Source: Bythopirellula sp041737835
Lineage (GTDB): Bacteria > Planctomycetota > Planctomycetia > Pirellulales > Lacipirellulaceae
Assembly: GCA_041737835.1 (NCBI GenBank)
Contig: JBGSQY010000018.1
Reading direction: 5' to 3' (one strand)
DNA length: 64,000 bases
The position numbers and the translations under genes are program-made. The notes beneath the pieces are model-generated. The model worked only from the letters and a program-made list of their open reading frames with translations. It ran no database searches and was not told the origin of the DNA. This document shows, in pieces, positions 16,713 to 24,536 of this stretch (position 1 is the first letter of the stretch; every line of letters starts with the position of its first letter).

Positions 16713-18173
16713 ATGCGAAATACCCGCGATACGAAATTGTTGTGCGAACTCTCGAAGTCGGGCCGTCGTGCGGCGCGGTTGCCGGCGTGCGATGTGCCTG
16801 AGCAAGAGATTCATGATCTGCTGCCCGCTGAAGCGGTCGCAGCCAAGCCTCCGGCACTTCCAGAGCTTTCCGAGCCGCAGATTGTGCGGCATTTTGTGAA
16901 TCTGTCGACGCTCAACATGTCGGTCGATACGCATTTCTATCCGCTGGGAAGTTGCACGATGAAGTACAACCCCAAGCGCAACGAACGGGCCGCGGCGATG
17001 AGCGGCATTGCCGATCTGCATCCCTATCAGCCCGAGGAAACTTTGCAGGGGATGCTTGCGCTGCTGTACGAGATGCAAGAATATCTGCAAGAAATTTCGG
17101 GGCTGGAAGCGTGCAGCCTGCAGCCGGCCGCGGGGGCCCACGGTGAGTACACAGCCCTTCTGGTGGCGGCGGCGTATTTCCGTGATCAGAATCAGCATCG
17201 CACGAAAGTGCTCGCGCCCGACAACGCCCATGGCACAAATCCCGCGAGTGCCGCGATGGCGGGCTACCAGTCGATTACGGTCAAGACCACTTCCGATGGC
17301 TTTGTCGACATGGCGGATCTCGCGACGAAGCTTGACGATGAAGTGGCCGTGATGATGATCACCAATCCGAGTACGCTCGGCTTGTTCGAACCAAACATGA
17401 AGGCGATTGCCGACGCGGTTCACAAAGTCGGTGGGCTGATTTATCTCGACGGTGCGAACATGAACGCGATCCTCGGGATCTCGCGTCCTGGCGATTTTGG
17501 CGCCGACATGCAGCACTACAATCCGCACAAGACCTTTAGCGGTCCCCACGGCGGCGGTGGCCCTGGCGCTGGACCGATTTGTGTGACGAAGAAATTGGGC
17601 CCCTATCTACCCGCACCGATCGTGCGCAAAGATGGCGAGCGCTACTGGTTGGATTTCGATATGCCCAAGTCGATTGGCCAGGTCCGCTCCTTCTTTGGCA
17701 ACGTGGGGGTGTTGGTGCGGGCTTACTGCTACATCCGCACACACGGCCCCGATGGGTTGCGTTCCGTCTCTGAAAACGCTGTGCTCAACGCCAACTACTT
17801 GCTGAGCCGCGTGAAGCATATCGTGCCCGTGCCACAGGGGAACCGCTGCATGCACGAGTTCGTCGCGTCGGCCACGAACTTGAAAAAGGAAAAAGGGATC
17901 ACGGCGATGGACGTGGCCAAGCGGTTGTTGGATTACGGCTTCCACGCACCGACGGTTTACTTCCCGCTCACCGTCCCCGAGGCGATGATGTGCGAACCGA
18001 CCGAATCGGAGAGCAAGGAAACGCTCGACGCCTTCGCGGAAGTGCTGTTCCGCATCACGGGCGAGGACCCTCAATTGCTACACGATGCGCCGCACACGAC
18101 GGCGGTGAGTCGTCCCGACGAAGTTCGCGCGGCACGCCAACCGGTGCTGACTTGGGCGGCGCTTGCTCAGTAG
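16713..18173 (+). CDS. gcvPB: Glycine dehydrogenase (decarboxylating) subunit 2
   Basis: 486 aa, the PLP-binding half of the split P protein. The family core is LNMSVDTHFYPLGSCTMKYNPKRNE, CSLQPAAGAHGEYTALLV, DNAHGTNPASAAMAGY, MITNPSTLGLFEPN, LIYLDGANMNAILG and the PLP site HYNPHKTFSGPHGGGGPG with Lys273. It works as a heterotetramer with GcvPA. The C-terminus (residues about 440-486) carries the conserved capping region and a short variable tail. A family A repeat starts 16 bases after the stop and precedes lipM. Confidence 0.97.
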   Translation: MRNTRDTKLLCELSKSGRRAARLPACDVPEQEIHDLLPAEAVAAKPPALPELSEPQIVRHFVNLSTLNMSVDTHFYPLGSCTMKYNPKRNERAAAMSGIADLHPYQPEETLQGMLALLYEMQEYLQEISGLEACSLQPAAGAHGEYTALLVAAAYFRDQNQHRTKVLAPDNAHGTNPASAAMAGYQSITVKTTSDGFVDMADLATKLDDEVAVMMITNPSTLGLFEPNMKAIADAVHKVGGLIYLDGANMNAILGISRPGDFGADMQHYNPHKTFSGPHGGGGPGAGPICVTKKLGPYLPAPIVRKDGERYWLDFDMPKSIGQVRSFFGNVGVLVRAYCYIRTHGPDGLRSVSENAVLNANYLLSRVKHIVPVPQGNRCMHEFVASATNLKKEKGITAMDVAKRLLDYGFHAPTVYFPLTVPEAMMCEPTESESKETLDAFAEVLFRITGEDPQLLHDAPHTTAVSRPDEVRAARQPVLTWAALAQ

Positions 18174-18188
18174 TTTCAGAATTATTGA

Positions 18189-18260
18189 ATCACTAAGGCA
18201 CAAAGGGCACTAAGAAAAGTCTTATCTGTCTTTCTTTGTGTACTTAGTGGCTTTGTGGTT
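18189..18260. repeat. Long imperfect inverted repeat, family A, copy 3
   Basis: CACTAAGGCACAAAGGGCAC on the left pairs with TTTGTGTACTTAGTGG and TTTGTGG on the right. The right arm overlaps the apparent upstream extension of the lipM reading frame, so codons before the TTG at 18271 are repeat sequence and not part of the protein. Confidence 0.75.
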
Positions 18261-18270
18261 AATTCCAATT

Positions 18271-19068
18271 TTGAACAATTCCAAGTTTCCATTTCCGTGC
18301 CGCCTCATTGTTGACCCGCCGCAAAGCGGCGCGTGGAATATGGCGGTCGATGAAGCGCTGTTAAAAGAAGCGGCGACTGACGGCACCGCAAGCTTGCGTT
18401 TCTACGAGTGGAATGAACCGACCCTATCGCTCGGTTATTTCCAGAAATACGCAGATCGAGAGCAGCATCCCGCGAGCATGAATGTGGCCGTTGTCAGGCG
18501 GCAAAGTGGCGGCGGGGCAATTCTGCACGATCACGAATTGACATACAGCTTGGCACTGCCAGCGACGCATCCGCTCTCGGCCGATGCACAAAGTCTGTAC
18601 AACGCTGTGCATGAGCTGCTCTTTGCGGTATTGCGCAATTCGCTTCCAAAAAGCTGTCCCGCTTCAACCCTGCGCAAGGTCGAGAAAACGGGGATTAGTA
18701 AAAATCTGCCAGAACCATTTCTGTGCTTTTTACGGCGTTCCCCAGGAGATTTGATCGCTCAACCGACAAATGCAACGGGTGATTACAAAATCGTAGGGAG
18801 TGCCCAACGCCGCAGTCGTGGAGCCGTGCTGCAGCATGGAAGCATTTTGCTTTCACGCTCGGAGCATGGTCCCGAACTTGCAGGTCTGAATGATGTGTGC
18901 GATACTAGGTTAGTTACAGCTTATCTAGCGAGTGAACTGATCACGCAGCTTCCACAAGCCATCGGTGTTGAATTCGGTGAGCGAAACCTCTCCGGTCAAT
19001 GTCGCGCGTGGGCCGTCACTCTGCACGATGAAAAGTATGGAAATCGGCTTTGGACTGAAAAGCGGTGA
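18271..19068 (+). CDS. lipM: Octanoyltransferase of the LipM type (biotin/lipoate ligase superfamily)
   Basis: 265 aa from a TTG at 18271; a GTG at 18238 in the same frame lies inside a family A repeat and is less likely. The fold signature GAWNMAVDEALL, TLSLGYFQ, VVRRQSGGGAILHDHELTYSLALP, and KIVGSAQRRSRGAVLQHGSILL is clear. Cys152 in FLCFLRR occupies the place of the acyl-thioester cysteine of LipM-type octanoyltransferases and Lys173 of KIVGSAQ is the usual lysine, which favours LipM over an ATP-using LplA ligase. It would transfer octanoate from acyl carrier protein to GcvH, the first step of lipoate assembly; the position directly after the gcv genes supports this. LipS/LipA is not in the window. 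Confidence 0.85.
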   Translation: MNNSKFPFPCRLIVDPPQSGAWNMAVDEALLKEAATDGTASLRFYEWNEPTLSLGYFQKYADREQHPASMNVAVVRRQSGGGAILHDHELTYSLALPATHPLSADAQSLYNAVHELLFAVLRNSLPKSCPASTLRKVEKTGISKNLPEPFLCFLRRSPGDLIAQPTNATGDYKIVGSAQRRSRGAVLQHGSILLSRSEHGPELAGLNDVCDTRLVTAYLASELITQLPQAIGVEFGERNLSGQCRAWAVTLHDEKYGNRLWTEKR

Positions 19069-19437
19069 ACGCTGTCCAGCTTCGAGACCGATGAAAGCGG
19101 TAGGTCATCCTAAAGCTTCTCACTGAGACTGAGTTGCGTTAGCGGATGCCCACCACCCCTCCACGGAGGGGTTATACAGCATCTTGCACTTACTAGAATT
19201 CCAAAAGAACAAGTCGAGGAAATTAGGCTTGTTCCCAAGTTCGTGATATTCTGCGGTTATGAGGAGGTCCCGGGGGGGATGTCGCCTTGTCCGCGAATCA
19301 CGCCGTAGTTGCGGTGCGAATTCGTGCCATGGTGCCACCATGCCCTGAACTTACGGGGCCCTGCCCTGGCTGGGTTGATTTCGATTGGATCAACGTAGTC
19401 GAGGCGACCTTCTCAGAGCACGCGCTATTTTTTGACA
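19069..19437. other. Intergenic region, 369 bp, no gene seen
   Basis: Between lipM and the FHA gene. It holds a compact hairpin at 19155-19172 (ACCCCTC / GAGGGGT) without a T-run, and no open frame with recognisable sequence. The only start codon with a Shine-Dalgarno-like stretch (about 19259) opens a frame of about 30 codons that I do not believe. Confidence 0.5.
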
Positions 19438-20133
19438 ATGGCTGGCAGCGCCATGGATGTAATTCTCAAAGTCACAAAAGGGTCCAAAATTGGAGCCAAG
19501 ATCGCCGTCAAGAAAGAAGAATTCTTGATCGGTCGCAGCCCCGAGTGCCACCTCTGCGCCGGGAGCACATCGATTAGCCGTAAGCATTGCGCAATCCGGC
19601 GCGACGGCACGAAAGTGACGATCGAAGATCTTGGCAGCCGCAACGGCACCGTCGTCAACGGCGAGAAAATCAGCGGGGTGACCGAACTCCATTCTGGCGA
19701 CGATATTGTCATCGGTTCGCTCGGCTTCATGCTGACGATCTCCACGGGACTCGCCAACGAAAAGAAGCCAGAAGTGAAAACCGTCGCAGAAGCGGTGGAA
19801 CGGACCGCGGCCAAGAGCAGTGGGCCCATTGGGGTAGAAGACATTTCTGGTTGGCTCATCGACACCGATAAACCGAGAGGTTCCTTCTCCGATACGCAAA
19901 CGATCAAGCTTGATGACACGAAGGCGAGCGAACTGCGCGAAGCGGTGAAGAAGCTCGAAGAGGCAGCCACCGTGGATGTCCATGAGGACGAACTTGAAGA
20001 TGACGGTGCCGCTGATAAGTCCAAGATCAAAAAAGAGCCTGGTAAGCTTCCGCCGCAGCTTAAGCAGCCCGCCACCAAGGATAGCCGCGAAGCGGCCGTT
20101 GAGGCGCTGCGTACTTGGAATCGGCGGCGGTAG
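19438..20133 (+). CDS. FHA-domain protein
   Basis: 231 aa from ATG 19438 (a TTG two codons earlier is possible). Residues about 8-100 form a forkhead-associated domain that binds phosphothreonine: IAVKKEEFLIGRSPECHL, TSISRKHCAIRRDG, IEDLGSRNGTVVNGEKI and HSGDDIVIG. The rest is charged and probably disordered, with a short TQTIKLDD acidic segment that could itself be phosphorylated, as in other FHA adaptor proteins. It is cytoplasmic, no membrane segment. A Ser/Thr kinase gene lies 5 kb downstream but is not in the same operon; any partnership is inference. Confidence 0.88.
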   Translation: MAGSAMDVILKVTKGSKIGAKIAVKKEEFLIGRSPECHLCAGSTSISRKHCAIRRDGTKVTIEDLGSRNGTVVNGEKISGVTELHSGDDIVIGSLGFMLTISTGLANEKKPEVKTVAEAVERTAAKSSGPIGVEDISGWLIDTDKPRGSFSDTQTIKLDDTKASELREAVKKLEEAATVDVHEDELEDDGAADKSKIKKEPGKLPPQLKQPATKDSREAAVEALRTWNRRR

Positions 20134-20275
20134 GCCGCTTGATCTCTGTGGCTTCCTGGATCGCGTTGCGATCCGGCTGGAGAACCGCTGTTTTCCTTGG
20201 TCGTGCCTCTGCGATAGAATATTTTAGCGGCTTAGTGGCCCGTTCCTGCCAACTCACCCCACCGATGAATTGATC

Positions 20276-20554
20276 ATGGCTTCACGGATTCCACCGGAAC
20301 AATTCCCCGATAAGCAACAGGCGCAAGAAAAGCCCCGCGCGGGACTTTTGGGCTTGGCGTTCGACGCCGAAGATGGCCACAAGCGGATCACACGCGGGCC
20401 GAACTTCTTTTTGGCTGGTGGCTCACAAGAGACGCACGGCCAAATGCAAGAGACTGCCATCAAGATCAACGAGCACTTGGCTCGCAAGGGGAAGGATCTC
20501 GCCGAGGTGTCGGTCAAAGAGCTGCGCGACATCGTTGCGGACGTGGTGAAGTAA
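20276..20554 (+). CDS. Small conserved-looking protein of unknown function
   Basis: 92 aa from ATG 20276 (MASRIPPEQFPDKQ). Sequence features are a basic N-terminus, the segment GLLGLAFDAEDGHKRITRGPNFFLAGGSQETHGQMQETAIKINEHL and a helical, charged C-terminus KELRDIVADVV. No membrane segment, signal or known motif is visible. Codon use is like the neighbours and a hairpin follows, so I believe it is expressed. It lies 142 nt after the FHA gene on the same strand. I do not recognise the family. Confidence 0.65.
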   Translation: MASRIPPEQFPDKQQAQEKPRAGLLGLAFDAEDGHKRITRGPNFFLAGGSQETHGQMQETAIKINEHLARKGKDLAEVSVKELRDIVADVVK

Positions 20555-20565
20555 AAATGTAGACC

Positions 20566-20586
20566 CTGCGACTCGTTGCGTCGCAG
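20566..20586 (+). terminator. Hairpin after the 92-aa gene (family C, copy 2)
   Basis: CTGCGAC (20566-20572) pairs perfectly with GTCGCAG (20580-20586) around TCGTTGC. Sequence and surroundings resemble the hairpin at 11098-11128. T-run is weak, so termination is uncertain. Confidence 0.5.
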
Positions 20587-20631
20587 CTATTGAGTTGTCT
20601 ATTTTCAATAAAACAACGGCTTCAAATAATA

Positions 20632-20657
20632 AAGCGGGGCACTTGCGTACCCCGCTT
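20632..20657 (-). terminator. Hairpin terminator of the 166-aa gene
   Basis: AAGCGGGG (20632-20639) and CCCCGCTT (20650-20657) form a perfect 8-bp stem with a 10-nt loop. On the minus strand it is followed by a T-rich stretch (TATTATTTG), 43 nt past the stop of the 166-aa gene. Confidence 0.6.
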
Positions 20658-20700
20658 CATTCGATTGCGGATATCTTAATCGACCTGAGGTCGTAATTTC

Positions 20701-21201
20701 TTATTCTTCGTCGAAGCTGAATTCGGCTTCTTCGTCGATCGTCTCTTCGGTCATCTCCACCACGCTGTCGGTCACTTCAGGGCGAATCGTGGCGATCTCG
20801 GCGGGGGTGAGCTTCACATAGCCCAGGCCGCGGATGACTTCCAAGACTTCGCTGCACGTGGGGAACATCCGGCCGCTTGTGCGTTTGTATTCGTCCATGG
20901 CGTTCATGAAGCCCACCTCTTCGTCGGAGTAATCGCGTTCGCACGTCGTGGGATCAATCTGCCGACGGCGTTGAACCTTGGTGCGGCGTTCGAGCTTGGG
21001 GGCGGCGGGATTCTCGCTCTCTTCACGGCGTCCATTCCGGCGGCGGTCGATGATCACTTCCTCGTCACCGGCGACTTCTTCGCTGGTGGTCTTGCCGGTC
21101 TTGGCCAAACGTCCCTTGGGCGAAGGAACTTGCTTACCGGTCTTGGTGGCATTGTTCTTCTTGCTGGAAGTGGTGGTCGCTGTGGCTTTCTTAACCGCCA
21201 T
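20701..21201 (-). CDS. Conserved planctomycete protein with basic N-terminal tail
   Basis: 166 aa. The N-terminal 80 residues are a Lys/Ala/Thr/Arg-rich tail (MAVKKATATTTSSKKNNATK), which looks disordered and could bind nucleic acid. The C-terminal part is compact: CERDYSDEEVGFMNAMDEYKR, SGRMFPTCSEVLEVIRGLGYVKL, then an acidic end. From memory this C-terminal pattern recurs in other planctomycetes, but I know no function. There is no signal peptide or membrane helix. The gene is divergent from the TPR lipoprotein gene and has its own terminator-like hairpin. Confidence 0.7.
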   Translation of the reverse strand: MAVKKATATTTSSKKNNATKTGKQVPSPKGRLAKTGKTTSEEVAGDEEVIIDRRRNGRREESENPAAPKLERRTKVQRRRQIDPTTCERDYSDEEVGFMNAMDEYKRTSGRMFPTCSEVLEVIRGLGYVKLTPAEIATIRPEVTDSVVEMTEETIDEEAEFSFDEE

Positions 21202-21555
21202 GGGGAGGGCTCCTTGGTTGGACAGATTGCAGGTGGAATACGGCGATCTCGTGGTGAGATGCTAGCAATCTTCGGAATAGCGACTGGGCAAAATGGATGG
21301 GCCACGAAAAATAACCGATTTCAGTAAAGATTCCGGTTGGTGCGGATTGTCCGGTTTAGCGAGAGTTTTTGGCTGTGCCAGCAAATGGCTCGCTCGGGTG
21401 GCCGCAAAGTCGCGCCAGCCGCCATTTGGGTTGCGTTCGACGGCCAGTATTGCTATTTTTCCCGCCCAGAACGGCCGATTCGTGCAGCCGTTTCTTCCGG
21501 CAAAACCTTATCGCTCGAAGTTCCCCAGGAACGCGCAAGACGTGCGGCAGCCACC
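21202..21555. other. Divergent intergenic region, 354 bp
   Basis: This stretch separates the minus-strand 166-aa gene from the plus-strand TPR gene and must hold both promoters. The TPR frame is open back to 21337 but without an ATG or family-like sequence. I see no clear -35/-10 pair or RNA gene. Confidence 0.45.
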
Positions 21556-22299
21556 ATGCACCCATCCTTTTCCACCAAAGTTCTGTTCACCGGGCTTTGT
21601 GCGTTCGCGCTCGGAGTGCAAGTTGGTTGTAACGGCTTTACGTCGCAATCGCTCAACGCCGAGGGTGTGCGGCTCTATCAAAACGGCAACTATCAACAAG
21701 CCGCTGAGACGTTCCAGAAAGCGATCGCGAGCAACCCTAGCTCGGCGAGTGCTTACTACAATCTGGCTTCGGCGATGCACAAGAACGGCAAGCTCTACAA
21801 TCGGCCCGCCGATTTGCAACAAGCCGAGCAGTTGTACAACCAGTGCCTCGATTACGATCCCAACTGCACGGAATGTTATCGGGGGCTCGCGGTACTGTTG
21901 GCTGAAACGGGTCGGCAGGATGCGTCGTACCGCTTGCTCGAAGGCTGGGCCTCGCGCAATCCACAGAGTCCGGAACCACGCATCGAGCTGGCGCGGTTGT
22001 ATGAAGAGTCGAACAACACACAGCAAGCCGCCGTCAGTTTGGAGCAGGCGATCACGATCGATCCCCACAACAGCCGCGCTTTGACGGCTCTGGGCCGGCT
22101 GCGAGAATCGACCGGCGACACGCAACAAGCGCTCGCTAATTATCAACGCTCGCTGGCGATCAATCGCTTTCAGCCCGCAATCGAAACCCGCGTCGCCTCG
22201 CTCCAGGCGAGCCAAGGGGTGACGGGGGCTCCGCCGGTGGTGACGCCGCCCGATGGCACGCGGACGGTGCAGCAGTCGAAATCGACAGTGCGGTATTAA
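21556..22299 (+). CDS. TPR-repeat protein, probable exported or lipid-anchored
   Basis: 247 aa from ATG 21556. The N-terminus (STKVLFTGLCAFALGVQVGCNG) is a signal peptide ending in a cysteine; the lipobox is imperfect (QVGC), so lipoprotein status is probable and not certain. Residues about 30-215 contain four or five tetratricopeptide repeats: AEGVRLYQNGNYQQAAETFQKAI, YYNLASAMH, YRGLAVLLAETGRQDASYRLLEGW, ARLYEESNNTQQAAVSLEQAI and GRLRESTGDTQQALANYQRSLAIN. Such proteins scaffold other proteins in the periplasm. The C-terminus is Pro/Thr-rich. It converges with the glycosyltransferase gene. Confidence 0.82.
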   Translation: MHPSFSTKVLFTGLCAFALGVQVGCNGFTSQSLNAEGVRLYQNGNYQQAAETFQKAIASNPSSASAYYNLASAMHKNGKLYNRPADLQQAEQLYNQCLDYDPNCTECYRGLAVLLAETGRQDASYRLLEGWASRNPQSPEPRIELARLYEESNNTQQAAVSLEQAITIDPHNSRALTALGRLRESTGDTQQALANYQRSLAINRFQPAIETRVASLQASQGVTGAPPVVTPPDGTRTVQQSKSTVRY

Positions 22300-22303
22300 G
22301 GGA

Positions 22304-22364
22304 AATGACAGAATGACGAATGACAGAACTAATTCTTTCGTCATTGGGTATTTCGTCATTCGTC
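22304..22364. repeat. Inverted repeat of GAATGAC units between convergent genes
   Basis: GACGAATGAC (22315-22324) and GTCATTCGTC (22355-22364) are a perfect 10-bp inverted pair, with further AATGAC and GTCATT units around them. It lies between the convergent TPR and glycosyltransferase genes and could terminate both, or be a separate repeat family. Confidence 0.55.
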
Positions 22365-22369
22365 CTTAG

Positions 22370-23620
22370 TCAGCCATCATTCCTACTTCCGAGCCGTTCC
22401 AACTCCGCGGATGTTTCAACCAGCGCATCATGCTGTTTCATTTCCGCTGCCCAATGCTGAGCGCGTTCTGCCACGCTAGGAGTTGAGAGCAACTTGCTGA
22501 GCACACGGGTGAGATTTGGCCCTGTGAATTTTTTGGGGGGTAGCACATCGGCTACGCCCAGGCGCTGTAATCGCGCAGCGTTGTCGAGTTGGTCGTAGGC
22601 CATCGGCATGATGATCTGCGGCACGCCGCCGGCCAGACCTTGCCCGCAGGAGCCGATGCCGCCGTGATGCACGAACGCCGACGCGTGGGGCAAGAGTTGG
22701 CTGAATGGCACGAACGAAAAGTGAACAACGCCCGGCGGCAGTTGCTGGGGTATCTGGTTCGCATAGCGTGAAAGCAAAATCCCGCGCTGATTCAAATTTT
22801 GGCAAGCTTCCACGGCGGCGGCGAAGAACCAATCGGCATCGGTCTTGGCCGAGCCGGGGGTGAACACAATGGGAGGCGTTCCGGCTTGCAAGAATTCGGT
22901 GACGGGCGCGGGAAGTTCGACCACCGCTTCATCCCAGAGCGGGAAGCCCGTGACGCGGGTGTTGGGAGGCCAATCGGGTTGCGGCGGGCCGAACCACGCG
23001 GGAAATAAGCCGAGCACCATTTGCGGGGAGAAATACCACTCGTGCATAACACGACTCACGAGTGGCAAATCCAAATCTCGGCGGAGCGAGTTAATCTCAC
23101 CTGCCAATAAGTAATCGACGACTTTATCGGCGAGCCAAAATTGCAATCGGCGAAACCATTTCGGCAGCCACGGATACATCAGCATAAAAAACATCTGCGG
23201 CGACTCGTGAAAACTTCGTAGGGCCACCGGCGCGAAGTGGATGCTCGCCATCGGCGTGCCGTGCTTCTCGTGATAGATGCGGCTGGCGAAATCGAGGCAG
23301 TGCGCTGCGAGCACCGTGTTCCCTGGTTCGACGTTCACTTCGATGAGGTTATACAAATTGCGAAGTGTGCGCGCCATCAAACCCATAATGAGCCGCGGCC
23401 CGCGCGTCGGATTCCACAAATCGGGATGGTGGGCCAGTTTGTGATATTCCTCGGCCGTCCCCAGGGGCAAGCATTCCATCCCCATCGATTCGACAAGCTG
23501 CTGGAAATGGGGATTGGTGATAATGACCGCGCGATGCCCCCGCGCTTGGAGTGTCGCGCCCAATCCAACCATCGGATGGACGTCGCCGTAACTTCCGAGG
23601 GCGGTGATGAGGAACTTCAT
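22370..23620 (-). CDS. UDP-glycosyltransferase (GT1/GT28-like)
   Basis: 416 aa from ATG at 23620 (MKFLITALGSYGDVHPMVGLGATLQARGH). GT-B fold: the N-terminal half carries the GSYGDVHPM acceptor-side loop, the C-terminal half the donor-binding region TPPIVFTPGSA, VVHFSFVPFSQLLPHASAFVHHGGIGSCGQGLAGGVPQIIMPMAYDQLDNAARLQRLGVA. The HHGG and DQ pattern matches UGT-type transferases of macrolides, sterols or flavonoids and of rhamnolipid-type RhlB. The acceptor cannot be read from the sequence. No membrane segment. It stands alone. Confidence 0.88.
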   Translation of the reverse strand: MKFLITALGSYGDVHPMVGLGATLQARGHRAVIITNPHFQQLVESMGMECLPLGTAEEYHKLAHHPDLWNPTRGPRLIMGLMARTLRNLYNLIEVNVEPGNTVLAAHCLDFASRIYHEKHGTPMASIHFAPVALRSFHESPQMFFMLMYPWLPKWFRRLQFWLADKVVDYLLAGEINSLRRDLDLPLVSRVMHEWYFSPQMVLGLFPAWFGPPQPDWPPNTRVTGFPLWDEAVVELPAPVTEFLQAGTPPIVFTPGSAKTDADWFFAAAVEACQNLNQRGILLSRYANQIPQQLPPGVVHFSFVPFSQLLPHASAFVHHGGIGSCGQGLAGGVPQIIMPMAYDQLDNAARLQRLGVADVLPPKKFTGPNLTRVLSKLLSTPSVAERAQHWAAEMKQHDALVETSAELERLGSRNDG

Positions 23621-23652
23621 GTTGGTATTCAATTCCGTGATTAAGCAAGAAC

Positions 23653-23662
23653 GCTAAGCCGC
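23653..23662. repeat. GCTAAGCCGC intergenic repeat, copy 3
   Basis: Third copy of the ten bases seen at 2790 and 14712, followed at once by GAGCGGC so that GCCGC and GCGGC pair. It sits in the divergent gap between the glycosyltransferase and a membrane protein. Confidence 0.5.
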
Positions 23663-23795
23663 GAGCGGCATGGTTTAAAGCATCGTCGCAATGCGGACAC
23701 CTGCTCACAAGGGGGCAAATCAGCGTTGCGGCTCGCCATCGTGGAGTCAACAATAAGGAAAAGCAGCCTGCCCGCCGGAACGCGAGATAACCCCC

Positions 23796-24530
23796 ATGGC
23801 CGATCCTGACGACGAAGACGATGACTACGAGTTGGAACTCGAAGACGTCGACGAGGAAGTGTTGGAGCATGCCCGGGTGCGTGCCACGCGGCAAGTGGAA
23901 GAAACCGAAGCCCGAGCCGCGCGGCTGGAAACCTTCGACGTTCCCACCGAAGCCGAGGCAATTGGGCTCGACGACCTCAAGAGCTTTCGATTCACGACCT
24001 GGCATCTGTTGGTCGCGACGGCTTTGGTCGCCGTATTCATGTCGGTCATCAAATTGGGGGGTGGCTGCAACGGCATTTTCATCGCCGGATTGATGACCTT
24101 GGCGGCGGGTTGGTGGTACGTCTTGCGTAAAGAACGCAGCGAGCGTTTAGCACGCGAACGGCGGCGACTGGAAATTGAAGCCCGTCTGGAACAATCTCGC
24201 AAAAAAGAAACTGTCGTGACTGAGCGGATGGCCGGTTTGGAACCCGACGAAGAAGAGTTGGTTCCTACAAAGCCGGCATTGAGTTTTTCGTTCTCGCTCA
24301 AGCAGATCATGGGCACGTTCGCCGTCGCTGCGGTTGTGTTGACGATTGCCACCTTGTTTGGTCCGAACACTGCTTCGTTGATTCTGGGTGTCGTCGCTGT
24401 GTTGGGACTGGCAATTCAAGTGATCGGCATTGAACTGCCGGGCATTCTCGTGTTCGGTTGGTGGATATTGATGCTCATGTACGTGGCCATGAGTCTCTGG
24501 GCCATCTTTAACTCCACCGGCGGGCCATAA
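23796..24530 (+). CDS. Acidic membrane protein of unknown function
   Basis: 244 aa. The first 25 residues are almost all Asp/Glu (MADPDDEDDDYELELEDVDEE). Then come a charged helix, a hydrophobic pair at about 68-110 (TTWHLLVATALVAVFMSVI and GIFIAGLMTLAAGWWYVL), a basic cytoplasmic-type coil (RKERSERLARERRRLEIEARLEQSRKKE) and two or three more membrane segments at about 165-240 (FAVAAVVLTIATLF, ASLILGVVAVLGLAIQVIGI, LVFGWWILMLMYVAMSLWAI). I do not recognise the family; the pattern is an inner-membrane protein with a long charged loop. Confidence 0.72.
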   Translation: MADPDDEDDDYELELEDVDEEVLEHARVRATRQVEETEARAARLETFDVPTEAEAIGLDDLKSFRFTTWHLLVATALVAVFMSVIKLGGGCNGIFIAGLMTLAAGWWYVLRKERSERLARERRRLEIEARLEQSRKKETVVTERMAGLEPDEEELVPTKPALSFSFSLKQIMGTFAVAAVVLTIATLFGPNTASLILGVVAVLGLAIQVIGIELPGILVFGWWILMLMYVAMSLWAIFNSTGGP

Positions 24531-24536
24531 CGCTTT

